This document shows positions 1 to 8,668 of a DNA stretch of 64,000 bases, piece after piece. Origin of the DNA: Mycolicibacterium rufum. Its GTDB lineage: Bacteria; Actinomycetota; Actinomycetes; Mycobacteriales; Mycobacteriaceae. Position 1 is the first letter of the stretch, and each line of letters starts with the position of its first letter. The translations under genes and the position numbers were made by a program. The stretch is from assembly GCF_022374875.2 (NCBI RefSeq), contig NZ_CP092427.2:4092001-4156000 (forward strand). The letters run 5' to 3'. The notes beneath the pieces were generated by a model, which was not told the origin of the DNA, did not search any database, and saw only the letters and a program-made list of their open reading frames with translations.

Positions 1-1
1 C

Positions 2-1363
2 ACCCGGGTGCAGGCGCTGCTGGTCGGCGCGGCGGCCGCAGCGCTGCTGGTGCGCGACTGGCGCGGCATGACCGCCGGGCTGGTGACGCTGCGCTCCCGG
101 TGGGCGCGCTGGCTGGCGTGGCTGACGCCGGTGCTCGGGCTGGTGGTGCTCGCCACGGCGGCGCATCTGGCGACGGGCACCGCCGCCGAGTTCCGAGGCG
201 GGCTGCTGATCGTCGTGGCGCTGGCCGCCGTCCTGGTGATCGCACCGGTCGCACTCGACCAGACCGGGCCCGTCGCCCGCATGCTGTCGATGGGTCCGCT
301 CGTCGGTCTCGGCGCGATCTCCTACGGCGTGTACCTGTGGCACTGGCCCATCTTCCTGGTGCTCAACGGCGAACGCACCGGCTCCGACGGCTGGAAGCTG
401 TTCGCCCTGCGATGCGCGGCCACCGTCGCCGTCGCGGCGGTGTCGTGGTGGTTGATCGAGCAGCCGATCCGGGACTGGCGGCCGACGACGGTACCGATGC
501 TCCGGCTCGCGGCGGCGACGGCCGCGACGGCCGCGGTGGTGACGACCACGGTGCTGCCCGCCGGCGTGCCGTTCCCCAAGCCCGGTCCCGGTCCGCTGAT
601 CGACTCCGCGGCGCTGGTCGGACCGGAGGTTCCCGTCGCGGTGACGCGTCCCGCGCGCCAGCGCGCCCCCGGGGACGTCCGGGTCGCGGTGTTCGGGGAC
701 TCGATCGCGTGGACGATGATGCGCTATCTGCCGGCCACCCCGGGCGTGGAGTTCGCCGACTTCACCACCATCGGCTGCGGTATCGCCCGCGGCGGGCCCT
801 ACACCTACGTCGGGCAGGACCTGCCGCAGAAGCCGGAGTGCGACACCTGGCCCGCGCGGTGGGCCCAGCGCATCGGTCACGAGAAGCCCGACGTGGTGCT
901 GCTGATCGTCGGGCGCTGGGAAGTGGTCGACCGGATGAACGAGGGCCGGTGGACGCACATCGGAGAGCCGGGCTACGACGCCTACCTACGCGGCGAGCTC
1001 ACCCGTGCGCTGGACATCCTGGGCTCGACGGGCGCGCACATCGTCGTCACCACCGAGCCGTACAACCGGCGCGCCGAGAAGGCGGACGGCAGCCTCTACC
1101 CGGAGGATCAGCCCGCGCGGGTCGACGCGTGGAACACGTTGTTGCGCAGCGTCGTCGAGCCCCGGCGCAACGTCTCGGTGCTCGACCTGAACCGCAAGCT
1201 GAGCCCGAACGGCTACTACCAGACCAAGGTCGACGGGCTGCGGGTGCGCAGCGACGGTGTGCATCCGACGCCCGAGGCGGTCGAGTGGATGACGCCGTGG
1301 CTGGTCGACGCCGTCACGGCGCGCGCCGCGCCTGTCGCCGCCGGACCGCCCGCCGCCAGATAG
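2..1363 (+). CDS. Acyltransferase-3 / SGNH surface acyltransferase, 5' end outside window
   Basis: This is the C-terminal part of an OafA-type membrane O-acyltransferase fused to an SGNH hydrolase-like domain. The frame is open to the window edge, so the start and first membrane helices are missing. Visible are hydrophobic helices, the family motif SYGVYLWHWP near residue 110, then an extracellular domain with the GDS block (VFGDSIAW, about residue 230) and a C-terminal SDGVHPT block that supplies the Asp and His. The family transfers acyl groups to cell-wall or secreted glycans; the acceptor here cannot be told from sequence. It converges with the chorismate mutase gene across a hairpin. Confidence 0.85.
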   Translation, partial: TRVQALLVGAAAAALLVRDWRGMTAGLVTLRSRWARWLAWLTPVLGLVVLATAAHLATGTAAEFRGGLLIVVALAAVLVIAPVALDQTGPVARMLSMGPLVGLGAISYGVYLWHWPIFLVLNGERTGSDGWKLFALRCAATVAVAAVSWWLIEQPIRDWRPTTVPMLRLAAATAATAAVVTTTVLPAGVPFPKPGPGPLIDSAALVGPEVPVAVTRPARQRAPGDVRVAVFGDSIAWTMMRYLPATPGVEFADFTTIGCGIARGGPYTYVGQDLPQKPECDTWPARWAQRIGHEKPDVVLLIVGRWEVVDRMNEGRWTHIGEPGYDAYLRGELTRALDILGSTGAHIVVTTEPYNRRAEKADGSLYPEDQPARVDAWNTLLRSVVEPRRNVSVLDLNRKLSPNGYYQTKVDGLRVRSDGVHPTPEAVEWMTPWLVDAVTARAAPVAAGPPAAR

Positions 1364-1370
1364 CGCTCAC

Positions 1371-1397
1371 GGCTGTGGATTCGCCGAATCCGCAGCC
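1371..1397. terminator. Hairpin between convergent genes
   Basis: A 12-bp stem with one G-T wobble (1371-1382 with 1386-1397) and a 3-base loop lies just after the acyltransferase stop. It faces the end of the chorismate mutase gene and could serve both strands. There is no T-run, as is usual in mycobacteria. Confidence 0.55.
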
Positions 1398-1417
1398 CGG
1401 AATGCGCTTCCGCGGCC

Positions 1418-1447
1418 GTCAGTGGTCGTTAGTGGCCGTCAGTGGCC
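1418..1447. repeat. Three tandem 10-bp units over the chorismate mutase stop codon
   Basis: Three near-identical decamers (gtcagtggtc, gttagtggcc, gtcagtggcc) follow each other. The last contains the complement of the chorismate mutase stop codon, so the repeat runs from the coding end into the 3' region. Confidence 0.6.
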
Positions 1448-1747
1448 GAGGCGGCCGCGGCCCAGCCGCAGCAGCAGCATCGCGAGGTTCTTGCCCTCGG
1501 GGCCGAGCACGCTGTAGCGCTCGATGACCTTCATCTCCCGGCTGTGCACCAGGCGGGTGCCGCCGGAGGCCATCCGGGCCTTGCCGATCATCTGCGAGAC
1601 CTCGGTGCGCCGCTGGACGGCCTCGAGGATGGTCGCGTCGAGCCGGTCGATCTCCTGACGCAGCTCGTCGATGTCAGGTGTCTGCGCGGTGTCGGTTGTC
1701 ATGTCGTCGTTCTCCGGATTCTCGTTGTGTGACGGGTCTGGTCTCAT
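1439..1747 (-). CDS. Chorismate mutase, AroQ type (Rv0948c-like)
   Basis: A small all-helical AroQ chorismate mutase of 102 aa that converts chorismate to prephenate for Phe and Tyr synthesis. The core EIDRLDATILEAVQRR, the KARMASGG segment and the C-terminal RLGRGRLGH match the intracellular M. tuberculosis enzyme. That enzyme has low activity alone and is activated by binding DAHP synthase AroG through its C terminus. The start chosen is the ATG at 1747, giving the family N terminus MRPDPSHNEN; an internal ATG at 1702 is possible. The gene is divergent from uvrD1, and the 200-bp gap holds two strong hairpins on its own strand. Confidence 0.9.
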   Translation of the reverse strand: MRPDPSHNENPENDDMTTDTAQTPDIDELRQEIDRLDATILEAVQRRTEVSQMIGKARMASGGTRLVHSREMKVIERYSVLGPEGKNLAMLLLRLGRGRLGH

Positions 1748-1773
1748 CCGGTATCGGGCCTCACACAACAGAC

Positions 1774-1848
1774 GAGCCCCGGATCCGGAAGCGGACCGCG
1801 GGGCTCTGGGAAGCAGCTAGACCACGGGCACCGCTGGCCGGTACCCGT
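1774..1848 (-). promoter_or_regulatory. Two tandem hairpins upstream of chorismate mutase
   Basis: Read on the minus strand, 1848-1839 pairs with 1833-1824 as a 10-bp stem with one G-U wobble and a 5-base loop. Further on, 1806-1799 pairs with 1781-1774 as a perfect 8-bp stem. The first stem pairs fully only in minus-strand RNA, since the plus strand would have a C-A mismatch. This suggests a structured leader or attenuator for the chorismate mutase transcript. No known riboswitch class was recognised. Confidence 0.45.
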
Positions 1849-1915
1849 AGAAAAATCGCCGCTGCTGACAAAGCACTCAACGAGTGTGCCATCACCGGCC
1901 GTGCCAGCGCAAAGA

Positions 1916-1938
1916 CTGTCGCCTCCCAGCGGTAGGTT
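1916..1938 (+). promoter_or_regulatory. PafBC / RecA-independent DNA-damage promoter of uvrD1
   Basis: The mycobacterial RecA-independent damage promoter is tTGTCRgtg, 8 bp, TAnnnT. Here CTGTCGCCT (1916-1924), exactly 8 bp, then TAGGTT (1933-1938) fits the core and spacing. The start codon lies 10 bp after the -10, so the mRNA would have almost no leader. Confidence 0.6.
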
Positions 1939-1947
1939 GGGCACAGT

Positions 1948-4278
1948 ATGTCGATTGCAACCGAAGCCGATGAGCTCCTCGACGGGCTCAACCCCCAGCA
2001 GCGTCAGGCCGTCCTGCACGAGGGCACGCCGCTGCTGATCGTCGCCGGGGCGGGCTCCGGCAAGACCGCCGTGCTCACCCGGCGCATCGCCTACCTGCTC
2101 GCCGCCCGCGAGGTCGGCGTCGGCCAGGTCCTCGCGATCACGTTCACCAACAAGGCCGCCGCGGAGATGCGTGAGCGCGTCGCGCAACTGGTCGGTCCGC
2201 GGGCCCGCAACATGTGGGTGTCGACCTTCCACTCGACGTGCGTGCGCATCCTGCGTAACCAGGCCTCCCTGCTGCCCGGGCTGAACTCGAACTTCTCGAT
2301 CTACGACGCCGACGACTCTCGCCGTCTGCTGCTGATGATCGGCAAGGACATGGGCCTGGACACCAAGAAGTTCTCGCCGCGGCTGCTCTCCAACGGGATC
2401 TCCAACCTCAAGAACGAGCTGATCGGTCCCGAGCAGGCGGCCGCCGAAGCCTCGGAGGCCGCCGAAGACCTGGCCCGCATCATCGCCGAGGTGTACGCGG
2501 AGTACCAGCGCCGGCTGCGTGCGGCCAACGCGCTCGACTTCGACGACCTGATCGGCGAGACCGTCGCGGTGCTGCAGGCCTTCCCGCAGATCGCGCAGTA
2601 CTACCGGCGCCGGTTCCGGCACATCCTCGTCGACGAGTACCAGGACACCAACCACGCGCAGTACGTGCTGGTGCGCGAGCTCGTCGGGACGGCGGCCTCG
2701 CAGGATGACCCAGATGGTGTCGCACCCGCCGAACTGTGCGTCGTCGGTGACGCCGACCAGTCGATCTACGCGTTCCGCGGCGCCACGATCCGCAACATCG
2801 AGGATTTCGAACGCGACTACCCCAGCGCGACGACGATCCTGCTCGAGCAGAACTACCGCTCCACGCAGACCATCCTCAACGCGGCCAACGCGGTCATCGC
2901 CCGCAATGCCGGCCGGCGGGAGAAGCGGCTGTGGACCGACGCCGGCGAAGGCGAGCTGATCGTCGGCTACGTCGCCGACAACGAACACGACGAGGCCCGG
3001 TTCGTCGCCCAAGAGATCGACGCACTCGCCGATGCCCACGGGTCCGACGGCGAGTTCTCGTACAACGACGTCGCGGTGTTCTACCGCACCAACAACTCCT
3101 CGCGCGCCCTCGAAGAGGTGTTCATCCGGGCCGGCATCCCGTACAAGGTCGTCGGCGGCGTGCGCTTCTACGAGCGCCGGGAGATCCGCGACATCGTCGC
3201 CTATCTGCGGGTGCTCGACAATCCGGGCGACTCGGTCAGCATGCGCCGCATCCTCAACACCCCGCGCCGCGGCATCGGGGATCGCGCCGAGGCGTGCGTG
3301 GCGGTGTACGCCGAGAACACCGGGTCGAGTTTCAACGACGCGCTGGTGGCCGCCGCCGAGGGGCGGGTGCCGATGCTCAACACCCGCGCCGAGAAGGCGA
3401 TCGCCGGCTTCGTCGCGATGCTCGACGAGTTGCGCGGTGGCCTGGACGGGGAACTGGGCGAGCTGGTCGAGTCGGTGCTCGACCGCACCGGCTACCGTGC
3501 CGAGCTCGAATCCTCCACCGACCCGCAGGACCTGGCCCGGCTCGACAACCTCAACGAATTGGTCAGCGTCGCTCACGAATTCAGCATCGACCTGGCCAAC
3601 GCGCGCGCCCTGGCCGAGGACGACGCCGAGCCGCAGGACGAAGACGTCCCCGACACCGGCGTGCTCGCGTCGTTCCTGGAGCGGGTGTCATTGGTGGCCG
3701 ACGCCGACGACATCCCCGAGCACGGGTCGGGCGTGGTGACGATGATGACGCTGCACACCGCGAAGGGCCTGGAGTTCCCGGTGGTGTTCGTGACCGGCTG
3801 GGAGGACGGCATGTTCCCGCACATGCGCGCCCTGGGTGATCCGGTGGAACTGTCCGAGGAACGCCGGCTGGCCTACGTCGGCATCACGCGGGCCCGCCAG
3901 CGGCTGTACCTGAGCCGGGCGAAGGTGCGGTCCTCCTGGGGCCAGCCGATGCTCAACCCCGAATCCCGCTTCCTGCGGGAGATTCCGCAGGAGCTGATCC
4001 ACTGGCGTCGCGTCGAGCAGCCGTCGTCCCCGTTCTCCGCTCCGGTGAGCGGCGCGGGCCGCTTCGGCACCCCACGACCGTCCCCGAGCCGCCCCGCGGC
4101 CGGCAAGCGGCCGCTGCTGGTGCTCGAACCCGGCGACCGCGTCACGCACGACAAGTACGGGCTCGGTCGGGTGGAAGAGGTGTCGGGCATGGGGGAGTCG
4201 GCGATGTCGCTGATCGACTTCGGCAGTGCCGGGCGGGTCAAGCTCATGCACAACCACGCGCCGGTCAGCAAGCTCTAG
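1948..4278 (+). CDS. uvrD1: ATP-dependent DNA helicase UvrD1/PcrA
   Basis: A 776-aa superfamily 1A 3'-5' helicase for nucleotide excision repair and replication restart. All SF1 motifs are visible: Walker A GAGSGKT (about 34-41), Walker B DEYQDTN (about 229-235), GDADQSIYAFRG, QNYRST (about 301), the motif V block TLHTAKGLEF (about 600) and the motif VI block YVGITRARQRLYL. The C-terminal Tudor-like segment around GDRVTHDKYGLG is the part of PcrA/UvrD that contacts RNA polymerase; in mycobacterial UvrD1 the C-terminal region is also linked to Ku. The start ATG follows a damage-type promoter. Length and order match Rv0949. Confidence 0.96.
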   Translation: MSIATEADELLDGLNPQQRQAVLHEGTPLLIVAGAGSGKTAVLTRRIAYLLAAREVGVGQVLAITFTNKAAAEMRERVAQLVGPRARNMWVSTFHSTCVRILRNQASLLPGLNSNFSIYDADDSRRLLLMIGKDMGLDTKKFSPRLLSNGISNLKNELIGPEQAAAEASEAAEDLARIIAEVYAEYQRRLRAANALDFDDLIGETVAVLQAFPQIAQYYRRRFRHILVDEYQDTNHAQYVLVRELVGTAASQDDPDGVAPAELCVVGDADQSIYAFRGATIRNIEDFERDYPSATTILLEQNYRSTQTILNAANAVIARNAGRREKRLWTDAGEGELIVGYVADNEHDEARFVAQEIDALADAHGSDGEFSYNDVAVFYRTNNSSRALEEVFIRAGIPYKVVGGVRFYERREIRDIVAYLRVLDNPGDSVSMRRILNTPRRGIGDRAEACVAVYAENTGSSFNDALVAAAEGRVPMLNTRAEKAIAGFVAMLDELRGGLDGELGELVESVLDRTGYRAELESSTDPQDLARLDNLNELVSVAHEFSIDLANARALAEDDAEPQDEDVPDTGVLASFLERVSLVADADDIPEHGSGVVTMMTLHTAKGLEFPVVFVTGWEDGMFPHMRALGDPVELSEERRLAYVGITRARQRLYLSRAKVRSSWGQPMLNPESRFLREIPQELIHWRRVEQPSSPFSAPVSGAGRFGTPRPSPSRPAAGKRPLLVLEPGDRVTHDKYGLGRVEEVSGMGESAMSLIDFGSAGRVKLMHNHAPVSKL

Positions 4279-4886
4279 CCTGACCGTGCCCAGCGCCCGG
4301 TGTCGGGCAGCAGCGCCAGCACGATCGACGCCACCGGCAGGACGGGCATGGCGTAGACGAGCGCGGGCAGCGCGGCGCCGGCGATGAACAGGCCCGCGAA
4401 GATCAGCAGTGCCACCACCGCGCCGACGACTACCAGCAGCCGGCCCATTCGCCGCCGCAACAGCAGGGCGATCAATCCGCCGATCGTGGCCGCGGCCGAG
4501 ATAGCGGTGAGGAAGCCGATGGCCACACAGAACAGCGGATCGGTCGCCGACCAGCCGGTGATGAGATCGGTCGCGATCACGGCGGTCGCCCACCCCGACA
4601 GGATGCTGACGACGGCGGTCGCGATGGCTGTGCGCGGCTGGCCGTGCCGGGAGCGGGGCGGGCCGACGGCGACGGGTTGCGCGCGGGGCAGGTAGCCGGT
4701 CGCGGGCTCGTCGGCGGCGGGGAACTCGCCGGTGGGATGGCGCCGGATGATGGAGGTCTGCGGCTCGGCAGCCGGGGGCAGCGGCTGGGACCCCGCGGGC
4801 AGGGGTTGCGGCCCCGTGTTCAGCGGCGCCCGGCGCAGAATCCGGGTGTCGTCGGAATCAGAGGAGTCAGTGGGGTCGCCGGCCAC
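4275..4886 (-). CDS. Pro-rich membrane protein coupled to the M23 peptidase
   Basis: A 203-aa protein with a hydrophilic Pro/Gln-rich N-terminal half of about 90 residues and four predicted membrane helices in the C-terminal half. No enzymatic motif is visible and I do not recognise the family. The GTG start directly follows the TGA of the M23 peptidase gene (TGAGTG), so the two are probably translated together. Its stop overlaps the uvrD1 stop by 4 bases in convergent orientation. The coupling suggests an envelope role with the peptidase; this is inference. Confidence 0.75.
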   Translation of the reverse strand: MAGDPTDSSDSDDTRILRRAPLNTGPQPLPAGSQPLPPAAEPQTSIIRRHPTGEFPAADEPATGYLPRAQPVAVGPPRSRHGQPRTAIATAVVSILSGWATAVIATDLITGWSATDPLFCVAIGFLTAISAAATIGGLIALLLRRRMGRLLVVVGAVVALLIFAGLFIAGAALPALVYAMPVLPVASIVLALLPDTGRWARSG

Positions 4887-5942
4887 TCAGCCAACGTAGC
4901 TGCCGGGGGTCAGCCCCCGCTTGGCCAACCACGGCACCGGGTCGATGAAGTCGGTGCCGTTGACCAGCACCGAGAAATGCAGGTGCGGACCGGTCGAATT
5001 GCCGCGGTTGCCGATCGTGGCGATCTGGTCGCCCGCCATGACGCGCTGACCGACGCTGACCAGCCAGGTGTTGACGTGGCCGTACAGGGTCACCGTGCCG
5101 TCGGAGTGGCGGATCTTGACCCAGGCGCCGTACCCGGCCGTGGGCCCCGAGTCGGTGACCACGCCGTCCGCGGCGGCATAGATCGGCGTTCCGATCGAGT
5201 TGGCGATGTCGATGCCGGCGTGCAGGACCCCCCAGCGGTAACCGAACCCGGAGGTCCACACGCCGCGGGTGGGCATCACGTACTGCGGCCGGGCCAGCCG
5301 CGCTTCGCGGTCGGCGCGCTCCTGGGCGAACGCCGCGGCCTTGGTGATCTCCTCGGCGTGCACGGACGAGTCCGCGGCGGGCGCGACGGTCACGACCTGC
5401 ATCCCGTCCACGGAGCCGGTGATGACGCCCGCGCCACCCGTCGTGGTCGAATCCGACGCGAGCACGGTCGCCACGGGCTGCTTCTGCGCGGCGTTGGTGA
5501 CGGTGTAGGCGCCGGCTGCGGTGGCGCCGACGGCCATCGCGGCGACCATCAGGCGGCCCTTGACGGGCACCTCGGCCTTGCGGTGCAGACCTTTACGGCC
5601 ACGCATGTCGATGATGTCGGTCTGCGCCGTGCCGTCGCTGAGGTCGGTGTGGCTGTCCCGGTAGGCGCGGTTCGACGACGAACGCGCCGTGGAGCGGGTC
5701 TGCGCACGCGTCGCGCGGAACTCCGCGGGGACGAGTCGGAGCGGCTCGAGGTCGTCGGTGTCGAGCAGATCGTCGAGCTCAGGGGCGCGGATGACCTCGG
5801 TGTCACGGTCGAAGGCGCCGGAGGGGGCATCGTCCAGATCGCCCAGCTCACCGAATTCGTCGAACGGGATGATGTCGGTGACTTCGGTCAGACCAGGCGC
5901 CGCGAGGGCCTCAGAGGATCGAGGCGAACGATGCTGAGGCAA
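4887..5942 (-). CDS. Membrane-anchored M23 (LytM-type) peptidase, Rv0950c-like
   Basis: A 351-aa protein with a long acidic cytosolic N terminus of about 150 residues, one membrane helix around residue 160 (GRLMVAAMAVGATAAGAY) and an extracytoplasmic M23 domain at the C terminus. The zinc ligands are present in HAGIDIA (HxxxD) and HLHFS (HxH), so the domain should be active on peptidoglycan peptides rather than a degenerate activator. The start is TTG at 5942 with AAGGA 9 bases upstream. It shares its upstream region, including a CRP-type site, with divergent sucC. Confidence 0.88.
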   Translation of the reverse strand: MPQHRSPRSSEALAAPGLTEVTDIIPFDEFGELGDLDDAPSGAFDRDTEVIRAPELDDLLDTDDLEPLRLVPAEFRATRAQTRSTARSSSNRAYRDSHTDLSDGTAQTDIIDMRGRKGLHRKAEVPVKGRLMVAAMAVGATAAGAYTVTNAAQKQPVATVLASDSTTTGGAGVITGSVDGMQVVTVAPAADSSVHAEEITKAAAFAQERADREARLARPQYVMPTRGVWTSGFGYRWGVLHAGIDIANSIGTPIYAAADGVVTDSGPTAGYGAWVKIRHSDGTVTLYGHVNTWLVSVGQRVMAGDQIATIGNRGNSTGPHLHFSVLVNGTDFIDPVPWLAKRGLTPGSYVG

Positions 5943-6057
5943 CCTGATGAGTCCTTAATCCGTCGTGAGCCGTCGTGATCAGACCGTTATCTAGACCACA
6001 GGACGTTAACCAAAATCCAATCCAGGTGGCAACCCGAGACTTTAATGCACGCGGGAA

Positions 6058-6073
6058 TGTGACCTGAATCACT
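6058..6073. promoter_or_regulatory. CRP/GlxR-type site between M23 peptidase and sucC
   Basis: TGTGA-CCTGAA-TCACT matches the mycobacterial CRP consensus TGTGA-N6-TCACA at 9 of 10 positions. The centre is about 146 bp before sucC and 123 bp before the peptidase start. A minus-strand -10-like TAGATA lies at 5993-5988. Confidence 0.65.
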
Positions 6074-6082
6074 ATTCAGGTC
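6061..6082. promoter_or_regulatory. Perfect 8-6-8 palindrome overlapping the CRP site
   Basis: GACCTGAA (6061-6068) and TTCAGGTC (6075-6082) form a perfect inverted repeat with a 6-base spacer. It overlaps the CRP-type site by 13 bases, so two regulators could compete here. The regulator is unknown. Confidence 0.55.
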
Positions 6083-6211
6083 GCGGTGAGATCGACCACA
6101 TGACAGGTGGGCGGTGACAATCGTCAGCACTCGTGTCGATAAAGTTCCCCCGGAGCCCGTCGGGCACACATTTTTCACAGCCGCAGACAGACAGGGAAGT
6201 TCTGGGAGTCC

Positions 6212-7375
<1,164 letters not shown>

Positions 7376-7387
7376 GGGACACAAGCT

Positions 7388-8290
7388 ATGTCGATCTTTT
7401 TGAACAAGGACAGCAAGGTCATCGTCCAGGGCATCACCGGCGGTGAGGGTACGAAGCACACCAAGCTGATGCTCAAGGCCGGCACCCAGGTCGTCGGCGG
7501 TGTCAACGCGCGTAAGGCGGGCACCACCGTCACGCACGAGAACTCGGACGGCCAGCAGGTCGAGCTGCCGGTGTTCGGCAGTGTCGCCGAGGCGATGAAG
7601 GAAACCGGCGCCGACGTGTCGATCGCGTTCGTGCCGCCGGCCTTCTCCAAGGACGCGATCATCGAGGCCATCGACGCCGAGATCCCGCTGCTGGTGGTCA
7701 TCACCGAGGGCATCCCGGTGCAGGACACCGCCTATGCGTGGGCCTATAACAAAGCCAAGGGCGAGAAGACCCGCATCATCGGTCCCAACTGCCCGGGCAT
7801 CATCACCCCCGGTGAGTCGCTGGTCGGCATCACGCCGAACAACATCACCGGCAAGGGCCCGATCGGCCTGGTGTCGAAGTCGGGCACGCTGACCTACCAG
7901 ATGATGTACGAGCTGCGCGATCTCGGCTTCTCGACCGCGATCGGCATCGGCGGCGACCCGGTCATCGGTACCACGCACATCGACGCGATCGAGGCGTTCG
8001 AGAAGGATCCCGAGACCAAGGTGATCGTGATGATCGGCGAGATCGGCGGCGACGCCGAGGAGCGTGCGGCCGATTACATCAAGGCCAACGTGTCCAAGCC
8101 GGTCGTCGGCTACGTCGCGGGATTCACCGCCCCCGAGGGCAAGACGATGGGCCACGCCGGCGCGATCGTGTCCGGATCGTCGGGCACCGCCGCCGCGAAG
8201 AAGGAGGCCCTCGAGGCCGCAGGCGTCAAGGTCGGCAAGACGCCGTCCGAGACCGCGTCGCTGGCCCGGGAGATCTTCGAGAACCTATAG
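7388..8290 (+). CDS. sucD: Succinate-CoA ligase, alpha subunit
   Basis: A 300-aa alpha subunit that carries the phosphohistidine. The N-terminal CoA-binding Rossmann domain begins with [12 protein letters not shown], and the active-site His lies in GHAGAIVSG near residue 255. It pairs with SucC in an alpha-beta enzyme. The start ATG follows a short gap after sucC. The transcript probably ends at the large hairpin 11 bases downstream. Confidence 0.97.
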   Translation: MSIFLNKDSKVIVQGITGGEGTKHTKLMLKAGTQVVGGVNARKAGTTVTHENSDGQQVELPVFGSVAEAMKETGADVSIAFVPPAFSKDAIIEAIDAEIPLLVVITEGIPVQDTAYAWAYNKAKGEKTRIIGPNCPGIITPGESLVGITPNNITGKGPIGLVSKSGTLTYQMMYELRDLGFSTAIGIGGDPVIGTTHIDAIEAFEKDPETKVIVMIGEIGGDAEERAADYIKANVSKPVVGYVAGFTAPEGKTMGHAGAIVSGSSGTAAAKKEALEAAGVKVGKTPSETASLAREIFENL

Positions 8291-8300
8291 TCCTTCACGC

Positions 8301-8357
8301 CGACACTGCGGTCAGATCGCCTTTTCTTCCGAAATCGGCGATCTGGCCGCAGTGTCG
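8301..8357. terminator. 21-bp palindromic hairpin after sucD
   Basis: 8301-8321 pairs with 8337-8357 over 21 bp with a single G-T wobble, around a 15-base loop that contains TTTT. It lies between convergent genes and can fold on both strands, so it is a likely bidirectional terminator. The stem is unusually long and may be a member of an extragenic palindrome family. Confidence 0.7.
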
Positions 8358-8379
8358 TTTGTGGAGATCGTGCGTGGAG

Positions 8380-8562
8380 TCAGCCGTAATCCCGCAGGGT
8401 CATGACCAGGCCCACGCACATGGCGATGGCGGCTGCGACGTAGATCAGCGCCGAGACCCACACGATGTGCACCCGGGCGGCCACCCAGCACGACAGGAAT
8501 GCCGCCGCCAGCAGGCAGGCGCCATAGAACACCGTGCGTTGCGGATGCTCACCGCGGGCCAT
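8380..8562 (-). CDS. Small two-helix membrane protein
   Basis: A 60-aa protein with two hydrophobic helices (about residues 11-30 and 33-55) and a short charged C terminus TLRDYG. I do not recognise a family with a known role. The ATG at 8562 was preferred; a GTG at 8595 would add 11 Arg/Gly-rich residues. It is convergent with sucD and divergent from the thiolase-like gene, sharing the KstR-type site region. Confidence 0.6.
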   Translation of the reverse strand: MARGEHPQRTVFYGACLLAAAFLSCWVAARVHIVWVSALIYVAAAIAMCVGLVMTLRDYG

Positions 8563-8609
8563 GCCGAGCGGGTACCCGGTCCGGCCCCGCCGCACGCGAA
8601 GCGGCGAAT

Positions 8610-8623
8610 TGGAACACGTTCCA
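8610..8623. promoter_or_regulatory. KstR-type operator upstream of thiolase-like gene
   Basis: TGGAACACGTTCCA fits the KstR consensus TnnAACnnGTTnnA at every fixed position and is itself a perfect palindrome. It is 46 bp before the thiolase-like start. KstR is the TetR repressor of cholesterol catabolism genes in mycobacteria. Confidence 0.72.
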
Positions 8624-8668
8624 GGCGTCGGTTAGCCTGACGAATTAACAGTTGTCAGGAGGTCTGTC

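Noticed and set aside
1744..3576. 610-codon minus-strand open frame opposite uvrD1
   Set aside because: Shadow of the helicase gene; composition and lack of motifs match other GC-rich antisense frames.
8625..8643. IdeR-like stretch around GGTTAGCCTGAC
   Set aside because: Only about 13 of 19 consensus positions match and the neighbouring genes have no link to iron; the TAGCCT is better read as a -10 element.
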